Positions 7,700 through 18,450 of a stretch of 42,258 bases of DNA are shown piece by piece (position 1 is the stretch's first letter; each line of letters opens with the position of its first letter). Under the pieces are notes generated by a model. That model was not told the origin of the DNA. It saw only the letters and a list, made by a program, of their open reading frames with translations, and did not search any database. The stretch is from contig DKMQ01000048.1 in the NCBI GenBank assembly GCA_002470565.1, positions 598-42,855 of the forward strand, in the 5' to 3' direction. The position numbers were made by a program, and so were the translations under genes. Source of the DNA: Oceanospirillaceae bacterium UBA7410. Lineage in GTDB: Bacteria; Pseudomonadota; Gammaproteobacteria; Pseudomonadales; Balneatricaceae.

Positions 7700-10603
7700 A
7701 TGTCTGCACCTTCTTTTACTCCAACTCCTATTGCACAGTTACTTCAAACTGATGCTTTTATTGACCGTCATATTGGCCCAAGCAGCGCTGACAATGATGT
7801 TATGTTGCGTCACCTCAATGTGTCTAGCATGGGTGAGTTGTTGGACGAAACAGTGCCAGACAGTATCCGCTTAGACCAGCCTTTAAACTTACCTTCTTCA
7901 CAGTCTGAAGTAGATACTTTAGCTCAGCTTAAAACGATGGCTAGCAAAAACATAGTCAATGTATCTTGCATCGGCATGGGGTACAGCAATACGTTAGTCC
8001 CAAACGTTATTTTACGCAACGTTATGGAAAACCCAGCATGGTATACCGCTTACACACCTTATCAGCCAGAAATTGCTCAGGGTCGTTTAGAGTCATTACT
8101 TAATTACCAACAAATGATTATGGACTTAACAGGCATGGAGCTTTCTAACGCTTCATTACTGGATGAAGCAACCGCAGCTGCAGAAGCAATGGCACTTTGC
8201 AAACGGGCCAACAAGAAAAAGAGCGTGACTTTCTTTGTTGATGATAACACTCACCCACAAAATCTATCTGTAATACGCACACGCGCAGAGTATTTTGGGT
8301 TTGAAATTGTCACTGGCAACCCAGCCACAGATTTGGCTAAACACGACTTATTCGGCGTGCTGGTTCAATACCCAGGTAGTGATGGCGCTATTTGTAACTT
8401 AAAGAGCATTATTGATGAAGCCCATGAGCAACAAGCACTGGTTGTTGTTGGTGCTGACATCATGAGTTTGGTGTTATTGCGCTCTCCTGGAGAGCTTGGT
8501 GCTGATGTAGTGTTTGGCTCTAGCCAACGCTTTGGTGTGCCCTTAGGGTTTGGTGGTCCACACGCTGCTTTTTTTGCCAGTAAAGACAAATACAAACGTT
8601 CCATTCCTGGACGTATTATTGGCGTCTCAATAGACACCAAAGGTAGGCCTGCGCTGCGTATGGCTATGCAAACCCGTGAACAACATATCCGCCGAGAAAA
8701 AGCTAACTCTAACATCTGTACGGCACAAGCCCTATTGGCTAACATGTCGTCTTTTTACGCGGTTTATCACGGCCCAAAGGGGCTTCGCACTATTGCTAAT
8801 CGCATCCAACGCTTTACAGCTATTTTGGCAGCTCAGCTTGAGACTTTAGGTTTTCCTTCCAGTAACCAAAACTTCTTTGATACCTTAACTTTGCCAACCA
8901 ATGGCCAACAAGATGAAATCTATCAGCGCGCACTTGATGCTGGTTATAATTTACGCAGAGTTGGCACTGATGGCTTAGGCGTTAGCTTAGATGAAACTAC
9001 CCAAACACATCATGTTCAAGCGTTGCTAAATATATTTTCAGGAGCTCAAGTAGAGTTTGACTTAGTTGCGACAGATGCCTTGTGCAGCAGTATCAGCATG
9101 GGGATGCCTAACGAATTAATGCGCACTGATGCTATCTTAGAGCACCCTATTTTTAACAGCTATCATAGCGAAACAGATATGTTGCGCTATATGAAAAAAT
9201 TAGAAAATAAAGATTTCTCTTTAGTTCATGGCATGATCCCACTGGGTTCTTGCACTATGAAACTTAATGCCACAGCGCAGATGGCAGCAGTCACATGGCC
9301 TGAATTTTCTAATATGCACCCCTTTGCTCCAGCAGATCAAACTCAAGGTTATATGGAGTTAATTAGGTCTTTAGAAGCACAATTAGTTGAAATTACTGGT
9401 TACGACCATGTGTCAATGCAACCCAATTCTGGTGCCCAAGGCGAGTACGCTGGACTTGTGGCCATTCGCAAATACCAAGAAAGTATTGGCGAAGGTCATC
9501 GCAACGTATGCATCATCCCAAGCTCTTCTCATGGCACTAACCCTGCCAGTGCTTCTATGGTAGATATGACGGTAGTTGTGGTTGGTTGTGATGATTTAGG
9601 CAACGTAGATGTTGCAGAACTAAAAGCCAAAGCGCAGCAATATGCTGAACAGCTTTCATGCTTAATGATCACCTACCCTTCAACACATGGTGTGTATGAA
9701 GAAAGTGTCGTGGAAATTTGCCAAATTATTCATGATAATGGCGGCCAAGTTTATATGGACGGTGCTAATATGAACGCCCAAGTAGGGGTGAGCAAACCTG
9801 GCCTCATAGGTTCTGACGTTTCACACCTTAACTTACATAAAACCTTTGCTATTCCTCATGGTGGTGGTGGTCCAGGTATGGGGCCTATTGGCGTAAAGTC
9901 TCATCTTGCGCCTTTTTTACCTAATCACCCTGTGGTTCCCGTACACGGAGAAGACAATGGTAATGGAGCAGTCTCAGCAGCGCCTTATGGTAGTGGTTCA
10001 ATCCTGCCTATTTCTTGGGCTTACATTAATTTGTTAGGTTCAGAAGGTTTGGAGCAATCCACCGCCCAGGCTATTTTGAGTGCCAACTATATGGCTTCAC
10101 GCTTAAGTGAGCACTTCCCTATCTTGTATCAAGGCCGCAATGATCGTGTAGCACACGAGTGTATTATTGATATTCGTGGACTAAAAGAAACCACCGGTAT
10201 CAGTGAAGAAGATATTGCCAAACGTTTGATGGACTATGGCTTTCATGCGCCTACCATGTCCTTCCCTGTGGCAGGCACCTTGATGATTGAGCCCACAGAG
10301 TCTGAGCCAAAGCGAGAAATTGATCGCTTTTGTGACGCTATGGCTAGTATTCGTGGTGAAATTGCAAAAATTGAATCAGGCGAGTGGAGCCCGAAGCACA
10401 ACCCATTAAAAATGGCACCACACACCCAGTCAGATTTAGCGAGCCATGGTTGGAATCGGGGTTATTCCCGCAGTGTTGCAGCTTTTCCATCTGCAGCAAC
10501 CTTGGATGCAAAATTCTGGCCTACGGTTAATCGTATAGATAACGTTTATGGTGATCGTAACCTTATCTGCTCTTGCCCCCCGATGGAGTCATACCAAGAC
10601 TAA
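7700..10603 (+). CDS. gcvP: Glycine dehydrogenase (decarboxylating), P protein
   Basis: GcvP is the pyridoxal-phosphate enzyme that decarboxylates glycine and passes the aminomethyl group to lipoyl-GcvH. At 967 residues it is the fused homodimeric form, with both halves (the GcvP1 and GcvP2 equivalents) in one chain. The N-terminal half begins [17 protein letters not shown] and includes [20 protein letters not shown] and [11 protein letters not shown]. The C-terminal half has [31 protein letters not shown] and the PLP site [20 protein letters not shown], with the Schiff-base lysine at K714. The ATG at 7700 follows GCGAGGATTCCCC. It is the last gene of the gcvH-gcvP pair, with 151 bases to the next gene and no clear terminator. 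Confidence 0.97.
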   Translation: MSAPSFTPTPIAQLLQTDAFIDRHIGPSSADNDVMLRHLNVSSMGELLDETVPDSIRLDQPLNLPSSQSEVDTLAQLKTMASKNIVNVSCIGMGYSNTLVPNVILRNVMENPAWYTAYTPYQPEIAQGRLESLLNYQQMIMDLTGMELSNASLLDEATAAAEAMALCKRANKKKSVTFFVDDNTHPQNLSVIRTRAEYFGFEIVTGNPATDLAKHDLFGVLVQYPGSDGAICNLKSIIDEAHEQQALVVVGADIMSLVLLRSPGELGADVVFGSSQRFGVPLGFGGPHAAFFASKDKYKRSIPGRIIGVSIDTKGRPALRMAMQTREQHIRREKANSNICTAQALLANMSSFYAVYHGPKGLRTIANRIQRFTAILAAQLETLGFPSSNQNFFDTLTLPTNGQQDEIYQRALDAGYNLRRVGTDGLGVSLDETTQTHHVQALLNIFSGAQVEFDLVATDALCSSISMGMPNELMRTDAILEHPIFNSYHSETDMLRYMKKLENKDFSLVHGMIPLGSCTMKLNATAQMAAVTWPEFSNMHPFAPADQTQGYMELIRSLEAQLVEITGYDHVSMQPNSGAQGEYAGLVAIRKYQESIGEGHRNVCIIPSSSHGTNPASASMVDMTVVVVGCDDLGNVDVAELKAKAQQYAEQLSCLMITYPSTHGVYEESVVEICQIIHDNGGQVYMDGANMNAQVGVSKPGLIGSDVSHLNLHKTFAIPHGGGGPGMGPIGVKSHLAPFLPNHPVVPVHGEDNGNGAVSAAPYGSGSILPISWAYINLLGSEGLEQSTAQAILSANYMASRLSEHFPILYQGRNDRVAHECIIDIRGLKETTGISEEDIAKRLMDYGFHAPTMSFPVAGTLMIEPTESEPKREIDRFCDAMASIRGEIAKIESGEWSPKHNPLKMAPHTQSDLASHGWNRGYSRSVAAFPSAATLDAKFWPTVNRIDNVYGDRNLICSCPPMESYQD

Positions 10604-10680
10604 TAAAGGCTTCTAACAGCGTAAATGACGTTGGGAAGGTGTGTAATATAAAAGCGCTTGTAAGCAGCTAAATTTATTCA

Positions 10681-10709
10681 TTGACCCACGTCTATATTTA
10701 CTATATTTT
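10681..10709 (+). promoter_or_regulatory. Candidate sigma-70 promoter for the MFS gene
   Basis: TTGACC (10681-10686) and TATTTT (10704-10709) are spaced by 17 bases on the coding strand. A start near 10716 would leave a leader of about 39 bases to the GTG at 10755. The overlapping TATATT (10692-10697) is too close to the same -35 to be preferred. Confidence 0.5.
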
Positions 10710-10754
10710 GCGACTAAATTACCCGCTTCAAACTAACTACTTAGCAGGGAACTC

Positions 10755-12893
10755 GTGAAAGCGCTGAATCCATTTTTACCTTTATTTTTAAGCTGTACTC
10801 TATTGCTCATGGGCAATGGTTTGTTGTTCATTATTATTCCCATGAGCATGCGCTTAGATGGCCAAGATACAGATGCTATTGGCTTAGTCATGTCGCTTTA
10901 TTTTGTAGGTATGTTGCTAGGTTCCTTGTATGGCAAGAACCTTATCAGCCGTGTAGGCCATATACGCATTTTTGCCGCTTGTGCTTCTGTAGCCACTATG
11001 TGCGCTTTATTACACAGCATCTGGTCTGTGCCTGTAGTTTGGGGACTATTAAGGGTACTCATTGGTTTTACCAATGCAACTTTTTTTATGACTATGGAAA
11101 CATGGTTAAGTGAGAGCTCTACTAGAGAGAACCGCGCTACAGTTCTTGGTAGCTATCAGTTTGTTACTTATTTTGGCTTAGCTTTAGGCCAACTTATGTT
11201 GAATTTTGCAGAACCACAAGACCCTATTCTTTACATCTATGTAGCGATGCTCTTTTGTTTATGTATGATTCCAGTGCTTATGAGCCGTTCTGGTGGCCCG
11301 CGCATTAATGAATCTGAATCTATGCCATTAAAAATCCTCTACAAAACATCACCCCTGGGTGTTATAGGCATCATGATTTCTGGCATTTGCTTAGGCGCTT
11401 TGTACAATATGAGCAGCATATACGGTGCCGACGTGGGTATGACCAAAAGCCAAATAGCAACTTTTATGAGTGCTACTATGGTGGGAGGGTTTTTATTACA
11501 GTTTCCTGTGGGCAAATTGGCTGATCTATTTGATAGACGTACCGTGTTAGTGATCACACTGCTGGTGGCCTGCTTTGCAGCGATGGTATTACCCATTATG
11601 GCCTCTCAAGGTGAAATGGCTATTACTATTGCATGTGCAATAATTCTCAGTGGCGCTTTGGCTTGTGTGTACCCCATAGCCTTAGCAGATGCCTTTGATC
11701 GACTCAAGCCTACTGAAATGGTGGCAGCCAGTGGAAAGCTCATTTTGGCTTATTCTACAGGTGGAGTCATTGGTCCCTATACGTCTTCATTGGTAATGAA
11801 ACACATGGGCGCAGGAGCTTTGTTTGGCTACTTAATTGTGGCATGTCTGGTGTTAATTACCTTCGTAATGTATCGCATGAGTATTCGCTCAGCAGTGCCT
11901 GATGCACTGCAAGAATCATTCGTGATGCAAGGCATGGCACCCATGGCTACCGAACTTGATCCGCGTACAGAATATAATAGTTTGGATGAAACCAGTATAG
12001 CTGCTGAAACTGTGCTTTTATTGGCAGAAGAAAATCCAGATGATGTGGTAGAAATCGCCTTGAGCATCGCTCTAAATCAACCAGAAGAGGCTGTTAATAT
12101 AGCCCAAGCCACTGCCTACAACTACCCTGATGACGCTGTAGTTTTAGCCGTCACCTTGGCTAATGAACTGCCCCACTTGAAACTTGATATTATTACTAAT
12201 GTGGCAGGCTCCGCTCCTTCTTCTGGTGCGGATTTAGCACGATATATGTGTGGCTTAATTAAACAACAAAAACTTGATCCTGAAGCAAGTTTTAATGCAT
12301 TAAGCAGGCTTACGTTAAAACTGCTGGATGAAGCACCTCTGCAAGCTGCAGAAATTGCCGCTATAGTCAGTCATGAAATTGCCGACGATATGCCTGAATT
12401 AGTCGCTCAAATTGCAGTCTTGGCCGCGCAAGCAGCACCAGATCAGCGGGTAGAAGTAGCTACAGCAGTAACTCAAGAAGTGCCCGAGGCCAGTGTAGAG
12501 ATAGCCACTGGAGTAGCAGAAACCATAGCTTCAAGTCCTGATGAAGAGTTGCACAGTTTCTTAGCAGGTGAAGAAAATGATGATTACTTAGGAGAAGGCG
12601 CAGAGCTAGCTATTGCTTTAGGCCAAGAAACACCAGAACAAGCCTTTGATATTGCAACCGCTGTTGCTGAAATACTCCCAGAAGACGCCGCTCAAGTAGC
12701 TGAATCTATAGCTCAAACAGATCCTGAAAATGCATCGGAGTTAGTCGATAGTATAAGCGAGGTGGCACCAGAAATGGCAGATGATGTGATGTATGCTGTG
12801 GCCAGCTCCTTGCCAGAACAAGCAGAAGAGATACTACAAGATGTGCTAATGGACGCTGAAGCTAACGAACAAGCCGATCGTCAGGTTAGCTAA
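10755..12893 (+). CDS. YcaD-like MFS transporter with a long C-terminal 15-residue-repeat tail
   Basis: Residues 1 to about 390 form a 12-segment major facilitator resembling the YcaD group. They include SLYFVGMLLGSLYGKNLISRVG as the loop 2-3 motif, LRVLIGFTNATFFMTMETWL, and the second-half motif GKLADLFDRRTVL. Its substrate is not deducible. Residues from about 428 to 701 are a separate acidic region, rich in alanine, built of units of the type PexAvxIAxaVAexl. Units starting at P428, P443 and P458, at P547 and P562, and at P627, P642, P657, P672 and P687 keep an exact 15-residue spacing; others between are less regular. YcaD-type proteins end at about 380 to 400 residues, so the 320-residue tail is an addition, presumably cytosolic. 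The GTG start follows AGGGA. The stop overlaps the convergent mutT by eight bases. Confidence 0.88.
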   Translation: MKALNPFLPLFLSCTLLLMGNGLLFIIIPMSMRLDGQDTDAIGLVMSLYFVGMLLGSLYGKNLISRVGHIRIFAACASVATMCALLHSIWSVPVVWGLLRVLIGFTNATFFMTMETWLSESSTRENRATVLGSYQFVTYFGLALGQLMLNFAEPQDPILYIYVAMLFCLCMIPVLMSRSGGPRINESESMPLKILYKTSPLGVIGIMISGICLGALYNMSSIYGADVGMTKSQIATFMSATMVGGFLLQFPVGKLADLFDRRTVLVITLLVACFAAMVLPIMASQGEMAITIACAIILSGALACVYPIALADAFDRLKPTEMVAASGKLILAYSTGGVIGPYTSSLVMKHMGAGALFGYLIVACLVLITFVMYRMSIRSAVPDALQESFVMQGMAPMATELDPRTEYNSLDETSIAAETVLLLAEENPDDVVEIALSIALNQPEEAVNIAQATAYNYPDDAVVLAVTLANELPHLKLDIITNVAGSAPSSGADLARYMCGLIKQQKLDPEASFNALSRLTLKLLDEAPLQAAEIAAIVSHEIADDMPELVAQIAVLAAQAAPDQRVEVATAVTQEVPEASVEIATGVAETIASSPDEELHSFLAGEENDDYLGEGAELAIALGQETPEQAFDIATAVAEILPEDAAQVAESIAQTDPENASELVDSISEVAPEMADDVMYAVASSLPEQAEEILQDVLMDAEANEQADRQVS
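12036..12857 (+). repeat. Region encoding tandem 15-residue helical repeats
   Basis: The codons here specify repeating units that start with proline followed mostly by Asp or Glu and keep small hydrophobic residues at fixed positions, for example PEEAVNIAQATAYNY, PDQRVEVATAVTQEV and PEDAAQVAESIAQTD. The DNA copies are diverged, so this is an old protein repeat, not a recent tandem duplication. Each unit looks like one amphipathic helix capped by the Pro-acidic turn. About eleven units can be drawn, with two irregular interruptions near residues 473-527 and 595-626. Confidence 0.75.
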
Positions 12894-13296
12894 CAGGCCA
12901 AGTTTCAAGCAAAGCATCAGCAATCGCTTTATTCGCATCAGGAATAGCCAGCCCAGATAATGTTTTTGCATCGACCCATAAAACGGGCTGATCTTCCATG
13001 CCTTTAGCAATGCCTGATGCATTCTTAACTAGATAGAAATACAATGACACATTTTTATCAGCATAGTCGTGATGCACAGCTTTAAATAGCTCACAAAAGC
13101 GTTGATCAATCTGTAAATCAACTTCCTCTTCAAGCTCTCTTGCCAAAGCTTGTAAATGGGTTTCGTCAGTTTCTATTTTTCCGCCTGGAAATTCCCACTT
13201 ACCACCTTGATGTTGCCAATGCGCACGTTGTGCCATTAGTATTCGCTGCTGAGAATCAACCACGATTGCTGCAACTACCTCCACACGCTTATTCAT
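12886..13296 (-). CDS. mutT: 8-oxo-dGTP diphosphatase MutT-like Nudix hydrolase
   Basis: MutT hydrolyses 8-oxo-dGTP to the monophosphate and prevents A:T to C:G transversions. The 136-residue protein begins KRVEVVAAIVVDSQQRILMAQR and has KWEFPGGKIETDE followed by the Nudix helix ARELEEEVDL at residues 51-61. The catalytic REL and EE residues are present, but the glycine that closes the classic Nudix box is aspartate at residue 60. Gene order supports the call: secA-argJ-mutT is a common arrangement in this group. The ATG at 13296 follows the argJ stop by nine bases, with an AAGG overlapping that stop. Its own stop overlaps the MFS gene by eight bases tail to tail. A role on another oxidised nucleotide cannot be excluded. 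Confidence 0.88.
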   Translation of the reverse strand: MNKRVEVVAAIVVDSQQRILMAQRAHWQHQGGKWEFPGGKIETDETHLQALARELEEEVDLQIDQRFCELFKAVHHDYADKNVSLYFYLVKNASGIAKGMEDQPVLWVDAKTLSGLAIPDANKAIADALLETWPVS

Positions 13297-13305
13297 TGCT
13301 TTACC

Positions 13306-14520
13306 TTAACTGCGATAGTCAGCGTTGATTTTAACGTAATCATAAGATAAATCAGTAGTCCACACTGTTTGCTTTATATCGCCGCGCTTAAGGTCTACTC
13401 GTATGATGATTTCTTCTTGGTCCATGACTTCTTGACCTGCTGATTCTGTGTAACTTGCTGCACAGCCGCCTTGGTCAACTAGAAGGCAGTCACCTAAATG
13501 AATGGTTAGGGTGTTAACGTCAAGGTTGGGCACGCCAGAATAACCTACTGCGCATAATATGCGCCCCCAGTTTGGGTCACTAGCAAACATTGCAGTTTTT
13601 GTAAGTGGTGAATGGGCGATAGCATACGCCACTTGCAAACACTCTTGTGTATTCGCACCACCTTCCACTTCTACACTAATAAACTTAGTTGCACCTTCTC
13701 CGTCTCGTACAATCGCGTGAGCTAACTGCTGCATAAGTTCAGTGAGGGCTTTGCTAAATTTGGAGATTAGTTCACTATCATCATCTAAGCATAAGCTACT
13801 AGCACCTGTAGCGATGAGCATACACGAATCATTAGTCGACATATCGCCGTCTACTGTAATTCGGTTAAAGCTTTGTTCCACAGCTTGGTCTAGTAGGTCT
13901 TGGGTTAAGGTGGGTGAACATCTCACATCAGTTGCAACAAACGCAAGCATAGTGGCCATATTTGGCCGAATCATACCTGAACCTTTAGAAATGCCAGTGA
14001 GGCTGATCGTTTGGCCTAGGTGTTCAATTTGAACACTAGCGCCTTTGGTGCGAGTGTCTGTAGTTAATATCCCCAAAGCCGCATCTTGCCAGCCATTAAC
14101 GTCTAATTTTTTTATAGCGTGAGGCAAGTTTGATACGATTTTTTCTATTGGAAGCTTTTCTCCGATTACCCCTGTTGAAAAGGGTAATACTTGAGAGCTA
14201 TTTAAACTGAGACCTTTTGCCAGTTCTTGGCAACAAGTGAATGCATCAGCATCACCCACAAGTCCAGTGCCTGCATTAGCATTACCTGTGTTGATGACTA
14301 AGGCCAAAGGGCTATCCTCTAGCAAATGTCGCTTACATAGCTGCACTGGAGCTGCACAGAATGCATTAGTGGTAAATACTCCAGCGATACTTGAACCAGC
14401 TTGGGCTAGCATTACCACTAAGTCTTTACGACCAGAGGTTTTAATTCCAGCCTCTGTGGTACCTAATTGAAACCCTTCAATAGGATGGTAGTTCACATTA
14501 GCTAAGCGTCCAACAGCCAT
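13306..14520 (-). CDS. argJ: Bifunctional ornithine acetyltransferase / N-acetylglutamate synthase
   Basis: ArgJ transfers the acetyl group from N-acetylornithine to glutamate and so recycles acetyl in arginine synthesis; the bifunctional form can also acetylate glutamate with acetyl-CoA. At 404 residues it has family length. The self-cleavage site is clear in KGSGMIRPNMATMLAF, where cleavage before the nucleophile T190 yields the alpha and beta chains. Other family blocks are TNAFCAAPVQLCKRHL, NTGNANAGTG, FSTGVIGEKLP, TVDGDMSTNDS, GEGATKFISVEVEG and SDPNWGRILCAVGYSG. The ATG at 14520 follows AGGAA. It lies 29 bases downstream of secA and is presumably cotranscribed with it. Confidence 0.96.
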   Translation of the reverse strand: MAVGRLANVNYHPIEGFQLGTTEAGIKTSGRKDLVVMLAQAGSSIAGVFTTNAFCAAPVQLCKRHLLEDSPLALVINTGNANAGTGLVGDADAFTCCQELAKGLSLNSSQVLPFSTGVIGEKLPIEKIVSNLPHAIKKLDVNGWQDAALGILTTDTRTKGASVQIEHLGQTISLTGISKGSGMIRPNMATMLAFVATDVRCSPTLTQDLLDQAVEQSFNRITVDGDMSTNDSCMLIATGASSLCLDDDSELISKFSKALTELMQQLAHAIVRDGEGATKFISVEVEGGANTQECLQVAYAIAHSPLTKTAMFASDPNWGRILCAVGYSGVPNLDVNTLTIHLGDCLLVDQGGCAASYTESAGQEVMDQEEIIIRVDLKRGDIKQTVWTTDLSYDYVKINADYRS

Positions 14521-14549
14521 AATTTAATTCCTAATACATCACTTTTTAG

Positions 14550-17258
14550 TTAGGTAAGTTTACCGTGACACTGCTTATATTTCTTACCCGAACCACAAGG
14601 ACAAGGTTCATTACGACCTACCTTCGAGGGCGGGACACCGGTAGAGGCTGCTTGTGCTTGTTGCTGCGCACCTGTTTGAGCTAATGCTTGCTCATGACGA
14701 TACTGCATTGCTGCTTGCGCCTGTTCTCGTTTCGTTCTCTCCTCTTCCTCCACTTCTGCTGGAGATCGAACTTGAACGTTACTTAAAATACGAATAACGT
14801 CTTCTTTTATAGAAAAAAGTAGATGTTGAAAAAGGTCAAAAGATTCTCGTTTGTATTCTTGCTTAGGATTTTTTTGTGCATACCCACGTAAATGAATACC
14901 TTGGCGTAGCATATCCATAGTTGCTAGGTGCTCTTTCCAGCGAGAGTCAATCACTTGTAGCATCACTTGTTTTTCAAAACCACGAATAGTGTCAGCCCCT
15001 ACTACATCAGTTTTGGATTGATAACTATCACTTAATTGAGTTTGAATTTTATTACGTAAACTTTCTTCTTCTAGACGATCGTCTGCATCAAGCCACTTTT
15101 GAACAGGTAGCTCCATACCAAATTGCTTTTTAAGCTCAGCTTCCAAGCCATCTATATCCCATTGTTCTGCAAGGCTTTGCGGTGCAATAAATAGATCAAT
15201 CGCGCTGTCTACCACTTCATAGCGCACGTTAGTAATCACATCAGCGATGTCATCTGTTGACATTAACTCATTACGTTGATCATAGACAACGGTGCGTTGG
15301 TCGTTAGCTACGTCATCGTATTCTAGTAGTTGCTTACGCATATCAAAGTTACGACCCTCAACCTTACGCTGAGATTTTTCAATAGCATTTGATACCATTC
15401 GATGCTCAATAGCTTCGCCTTTCTCCATACCTAACTTTTGCATCAAGCCTTTGATACGCTCTGGTGCAAAAATACGCAATAAATTGTCTTCTAATGATAA
15501 AAAGAAGCGCGAAGACCCTGGGTCACCTTGACGACCTGAACGACCACGAAGCTGATTATCTATCCTTCGAGACTCATGACGCTCTGTGCCGATAATATGC
15601 AGGCCACCAGAGGACAATACTAAGTCATGACGTACTTTCCAGTCTGCTTTAGCCGCCTCTATTTCTACTTCACTAGCGTTTTCACCCAAAGCTTCTAGTT
15701 CAGCTTCTAGCTTGCCACCCAAAACAATATCAGTGCCTCGACCGGCCATGTTAGTGGCAATAGTCACGGCACCAGGACGACCTGCTTCGGCAATAATGCT
15801 TGCTTCACGCTCATGTTGCTTAGCGTTAAGCACGTTGTGAGGCACGTCGGCATCAGTTAAGGCTTGAGAAACCATCTCTGACATTTCAATAGACGCCGTA
15901 CCCACCAAAACTGGACGCTGCTGCGCCACACAAAGACGTATATCTTCGATAATGGCCGCAAATTTTTCTGGCATCGTCAGATAAACAAGGTCATTCATAT
16001 CCTTACGTTTGACATCAACGTTGGTAGGAATAACCAATACATCCAAACCATAGATTTGATGTAATTCAAATGCTTCAGTGTCTGCAGTACCTGTCATACC
16101 TGCAAGTTTTTCATATAAGCGGAAGTAGTTTTGGAAAGTGGTAGACGCCATAGTCTGGCTTTCTTTTTGAATACTCACACCTTCTTTTGCTTCGATGGCT
16201 TGGTGGATTCCTTCTGACCAACGACGGCCCGCCATAGTGCGGCCGGTATGCTCATCAACAATTACCACTTGGTCATCTTGAACAATGTAGTCCACATTGC
16301 GAGAGAAGATTACATGGGCTTTAAGTCCCGCATGTACATGATGCAATAATGGGAGATTGGCCGCAGCATACAAGCTTTCACCTGACCCTAAAAGGTTTGC
16401 ACCAATTAACAGCTCTTCAACAAATTGATGCCCTCCTTCGGTAAGCTCAATAGTTTTGTGAGATTCATCAAAAGTATAGTGACCAGTAGGCTCTTCATCA
16501 CCCTCTATTTTTGGCTGAACCTCAAGCTGTGGCATTAAACCGTTGATAGTGAGATACATCTGAGTGTTATCTTCAACCGGCCCAGAGATAATCAAAGGGG
16601 TACGCGCCTCGTCAATGAGGATCGAGTCAACTTCATCTACAATGGCATAATTAAGGGGGCGCTGTACTTTATCTACAGCACTAAATGCCATATTGTCTCG
16701 TAGGTAATCAAATCCAAACTCGTTATTAGTACCGTATGTCACGTCACAGGCATATGCTTCGCGTTTTATGTTACTGTCTTGGCCTGAAAGAATAATACCC
16801 ACAGACAAACCCAAGCCTTCATAGAGTGGACGCATCCATTGGGCATCGCGCTGAGCTAGGTAATCGTTCACGGTAACTACGTGAACTCCATTAGCTGAAA
16901 TGGCGTTAAGATAAACTGCAAGTGTAGCAACTAGAGTTTTACCTTCACCTGTGCGCATCTCAGACACCTTGCCTTGATGCAAGGCAATACCACCAATCAT
17001 TTGCACATCAAAGTGGCGCATTCCCATCACCCGGACTGAAGCCTCGCGACAAACGGCAAACGCCTCAGGTAGTAGATCATCTAAACTTTCACCAGCATCA
17101 AAACGTTGATTGAATTCTGCTCGCTTGGCTGCAATCTCAGTATCTGATAATGACTGATAATCACTTTCTAGTTTATTGATATTACTTACAATTTTATTAA
17201 ACCGTTTTACTTCACGATCATTTTTACTGCCAAAAAGTGACTTTAGAATTTGTACCAT
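14550..17258 (-). CDS. secA: Preprotein translocase ATPase SecA
   Basis: SecA is the motor that pushes unfolded secretory proteins through SecYEG. The 902-residue protein matches E. coli length (901). Features in order are the Walker A block [26 protein letters not shown], the [19 protein letters not shown] block, [51 protein letters not shown] motif VI, and the C-terminal zinc-binding tail [17 protein letters not shown] with CxCx8CH. The tail also binds SecB. The ATG at 17258 gives the family N-terminus [17 protein letters not shown] terminator after lpxC separates it from the dcw cluster, and the 155-base gap holds no secM-like gene. Confidence 0.98.
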   Translation of the reverse strand: MVQILKSLFGSKNDREVKRFNKIVSNINKLESDYQSLSDTEIAAKRAEFNQRFDAGESLDDLLPEAFAVCREASVRVMGMRHFDVQMIGGIALHQGKVSEMRTGEGKTLVATLAVYLNAISANGVHVVTVNDYLAQRDAQWMRPLYEGLGLSVGIILSGQDSNIKREAYACDVTYGTNNEFGFDYLRDNMAFSAVDKVQRPLNYAIVDEVDSILIDEARTPLIISGPVEDNTQMYLTINGLMPQLEVQPKIEGDEEPTGHYTFDESHKTIELTEGGHQFVEELLIGANLLGSGESLYAAANLPLLHHVHAGLKAHVIFSRNVDYIVQDDQVVIVDEHTGRTMAGRRWSEGIHQAIEAKEGVSIQKESQTMASTTFQNYFRLYEKLAGMTGTADTEAFELHQIYGLDVLVIPTNVDVKRKDMNDLVYLTMPEKFAAIIEDIRLCVAQQRPVLVGTASIEMSEMVSQALTDADVPHNVLNAKQHEREASIIAEAGRPGAVTIATNMAGRGTDIVLGGKLEAELEALGENASEVEIEAAKADWKVRHDLVLSSGGLHIIGTERHESRRIDNQLRGRSGRQGDPGSSRFFLSLEDNLLRIFAPERIKGLMQKLGMEKGEAIEHRMVSNAIEKSQRKVEGRNFDMRKQLLEYDDVANDQRTVVYDQRNELMSTDDIADVITNVRYEVVDSAIDLFIAPQSLAEQWDIDGLEAELKKQFGMELPVQKWLDADDRLEEESLRNKIQTQLSDSYQSKTDVVGADTIRGFEKQVMLQVIDSRWKEHLATMDMLRQGIHLRGYAQKNPKQEYKRESFDLFQHLLFSIKEDVIRILSNVQVRSPAEVEEEERTKREQAQAAMQYRHEQALAQTGAQQQAQAASTGVPPSKVGRNEPCPCGSGKKYKQCHGKLT

Positions 17259-17364
17259 TATCTTATCTTTTTATATGCGCTGGTGCGTTTGTTAGGGTAA
17301 ATGAGACGTCTATTATCTCTACTATTACTATGGGGCCTTAAGCCATTTTTCAAAGGCCTGAAAC

Positions 17365-17400
17365 GTAAAAAAGCTGGAGTTCTTTTGGAACACCAGCTTT
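17365..17400 (-). terminator. Intrinsic terminator after lpxC
   Basis: On the minus strand AAAGCTGG (17400-17393) pairs with CCAGCTTT (17377-17370), with an inner GTTC/GAAC pairing around a short loop after one mismatch. The 3' arm runs into six T residues. It begins 15 bases after the lpxC stop codon and marks the end of the dcw transcript before secA. Confidence 0.85.
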
Positions 17401-17414
17401 GTCGTTATTATTTT

Positions 17415-18329
17415 TTATGCTATAGCAGCCGCTTGACTCATATAAGCGATGGGAGAGTCTAACTCATCATCAAATGTAACGACTTCCCAAGCATCTTCTT
17501 GGGATAATAGTTCCCTTAGCAGCATATGATTCAAACCATGCCCAGACTTATGACCTTCAAACTTGCCAATGAGACTGCGTCCCAATAAGTATAAGTCTCC
17601 GACAGCATCTAATACTTTATGTTTTACAAATTCGTCCTGATAACGCAAGCCGTCTTCATTTAAAACGCGATAATCATCTACGGCAATAGCATTGTCTAAG
17701 CTACCACCTAGAGCTAAATTTTTAGACCGAAGGTATTCAAAATCCTTCATAAAACCAAACGTGCGAGCACGGCTCACTTCTTTTACATAAGAAGTGCTAG
17801 AAAAATCCAAATGGGTAGTGCAATTACGGCTTTCAAACAATGGGTGATCAAAATCAATAGTAAAGCCTACATGAAAACCATTAAATGGCTCCAAGGATGC
17901 AGTTTTATCATCCTGACTGACACTGACAGACTTTTTAATACGAATGAATTTTTTCGGTGCGTTTTGTTCTTCAACACCAGCAGACTGTAATAGGAATATA
18001 AATGGTGCCGCACTACCATCCATAATAGGCACTTCTTCGCTGCTTAATTCGACATAAGCATTGTCTATGCCAAGCCCTGCGAAAGCTGACAAAAGATGTT
18101 CAACCGTACAGACTCGGACACCATCTTTTACTAGATTGGTAGATAGTGTCGTATCACCAACGTTTTCGGCGGTCGCGGCAATCGACACGACAGGATCAAG
18201 ATCAGTTCGACAGAATACGATGCCCACATTAGCCAGTGCAGGTTTCAATGTCAGATAAACTTTTTTACCCGTATGAATACCAATTCCAGTGGCTCTAATA
18301 ATATTTTTTAATGTACGTTGTTTAACCAT
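17415..18329 (-). CDS. lpxC: UDP-3-O-acyl-N-acetylglucosamine deacetylase
   Basis: LpxC is the zinc enzyme that catalyses the first committed step of lipid A synthesis. The 304-residue protein has family length (E. coli 305). Zinc ligands are visible: H78 in [20 protein letters not shown], and the histidine and aspartate of [15 protein letters not shown]. The later [16 protein letters not shown] carries the catalytic histidine. [13 protein letters not shown] holds the glutamate that acts as general base. The ATG at 18329 follows AGGAC. It is the last gene of the dcw cluster, 121 bases after ftsZ, and ends at a strong terminator. Its C-terminal tail is short ([10 protein letters not shown]), with the small hydrophobic end that FtsH recognises in E. 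coli LpxC. Confidence 0.97.
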   Translation of the reverse strand: MVKQRTLKNIIRATGIGIHTGKKVYLTLKPALANVGIVFCRTDLDPVVSIAATAENVGDTTLSTNLVKDGVRVCTVEHLLSAFAGLGIDNAYVELSSEEVPIMDGSAAPFIFLLQSAGVEEQNAPKKFIRIKKSVSVSQDDKTASLEPFNGFHVGFTIDFDHPLFESRNCTTHLDFSSTSYVKEVSRARTFGFMKDFEYLRSKNLALGGSLDNAIAVDDYRVLNEDGLRYQDEFVKHKVLDAVGDLYLLGRSLIGKFEGHKSGHGLNHMLLRELLSQEDAWEVVTFDDELDSPIAYMSQAAAIA

Positions 18330-18420
18330 TATGTCCTAGCCCTACACGCGGGGTATCCGAAAATGTAGCAAAAAAATCTTTATTTAAGGCTGATTAACTA
18401 CCCATTACAGGTTATACGTT

Positions 18421-18442
18421 AAAACTTGGACCTAAGCCCAAG
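18421..18442 (-). terminator. Weak hairpin with short T-run after ftsZ
   Basis: On the minus strand CTTGG (18442-18438) and CCAAG (18429-18425) enclose an eight-base loop and are followed by four T residues. This is too weak for efficient termination, but it sits just after the ftsZ stop codon and could reduce read-through into lpxC. Confidence 0.3.
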
Positions 18443-18450
18443 CCAAAATT

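Noticed and set aside
10604..10680. Terminator after gcvP
   Set aside because: Only weak inverted repeats such as AAGCGCTT are present, with no T-run, so a terminator call is not supported.
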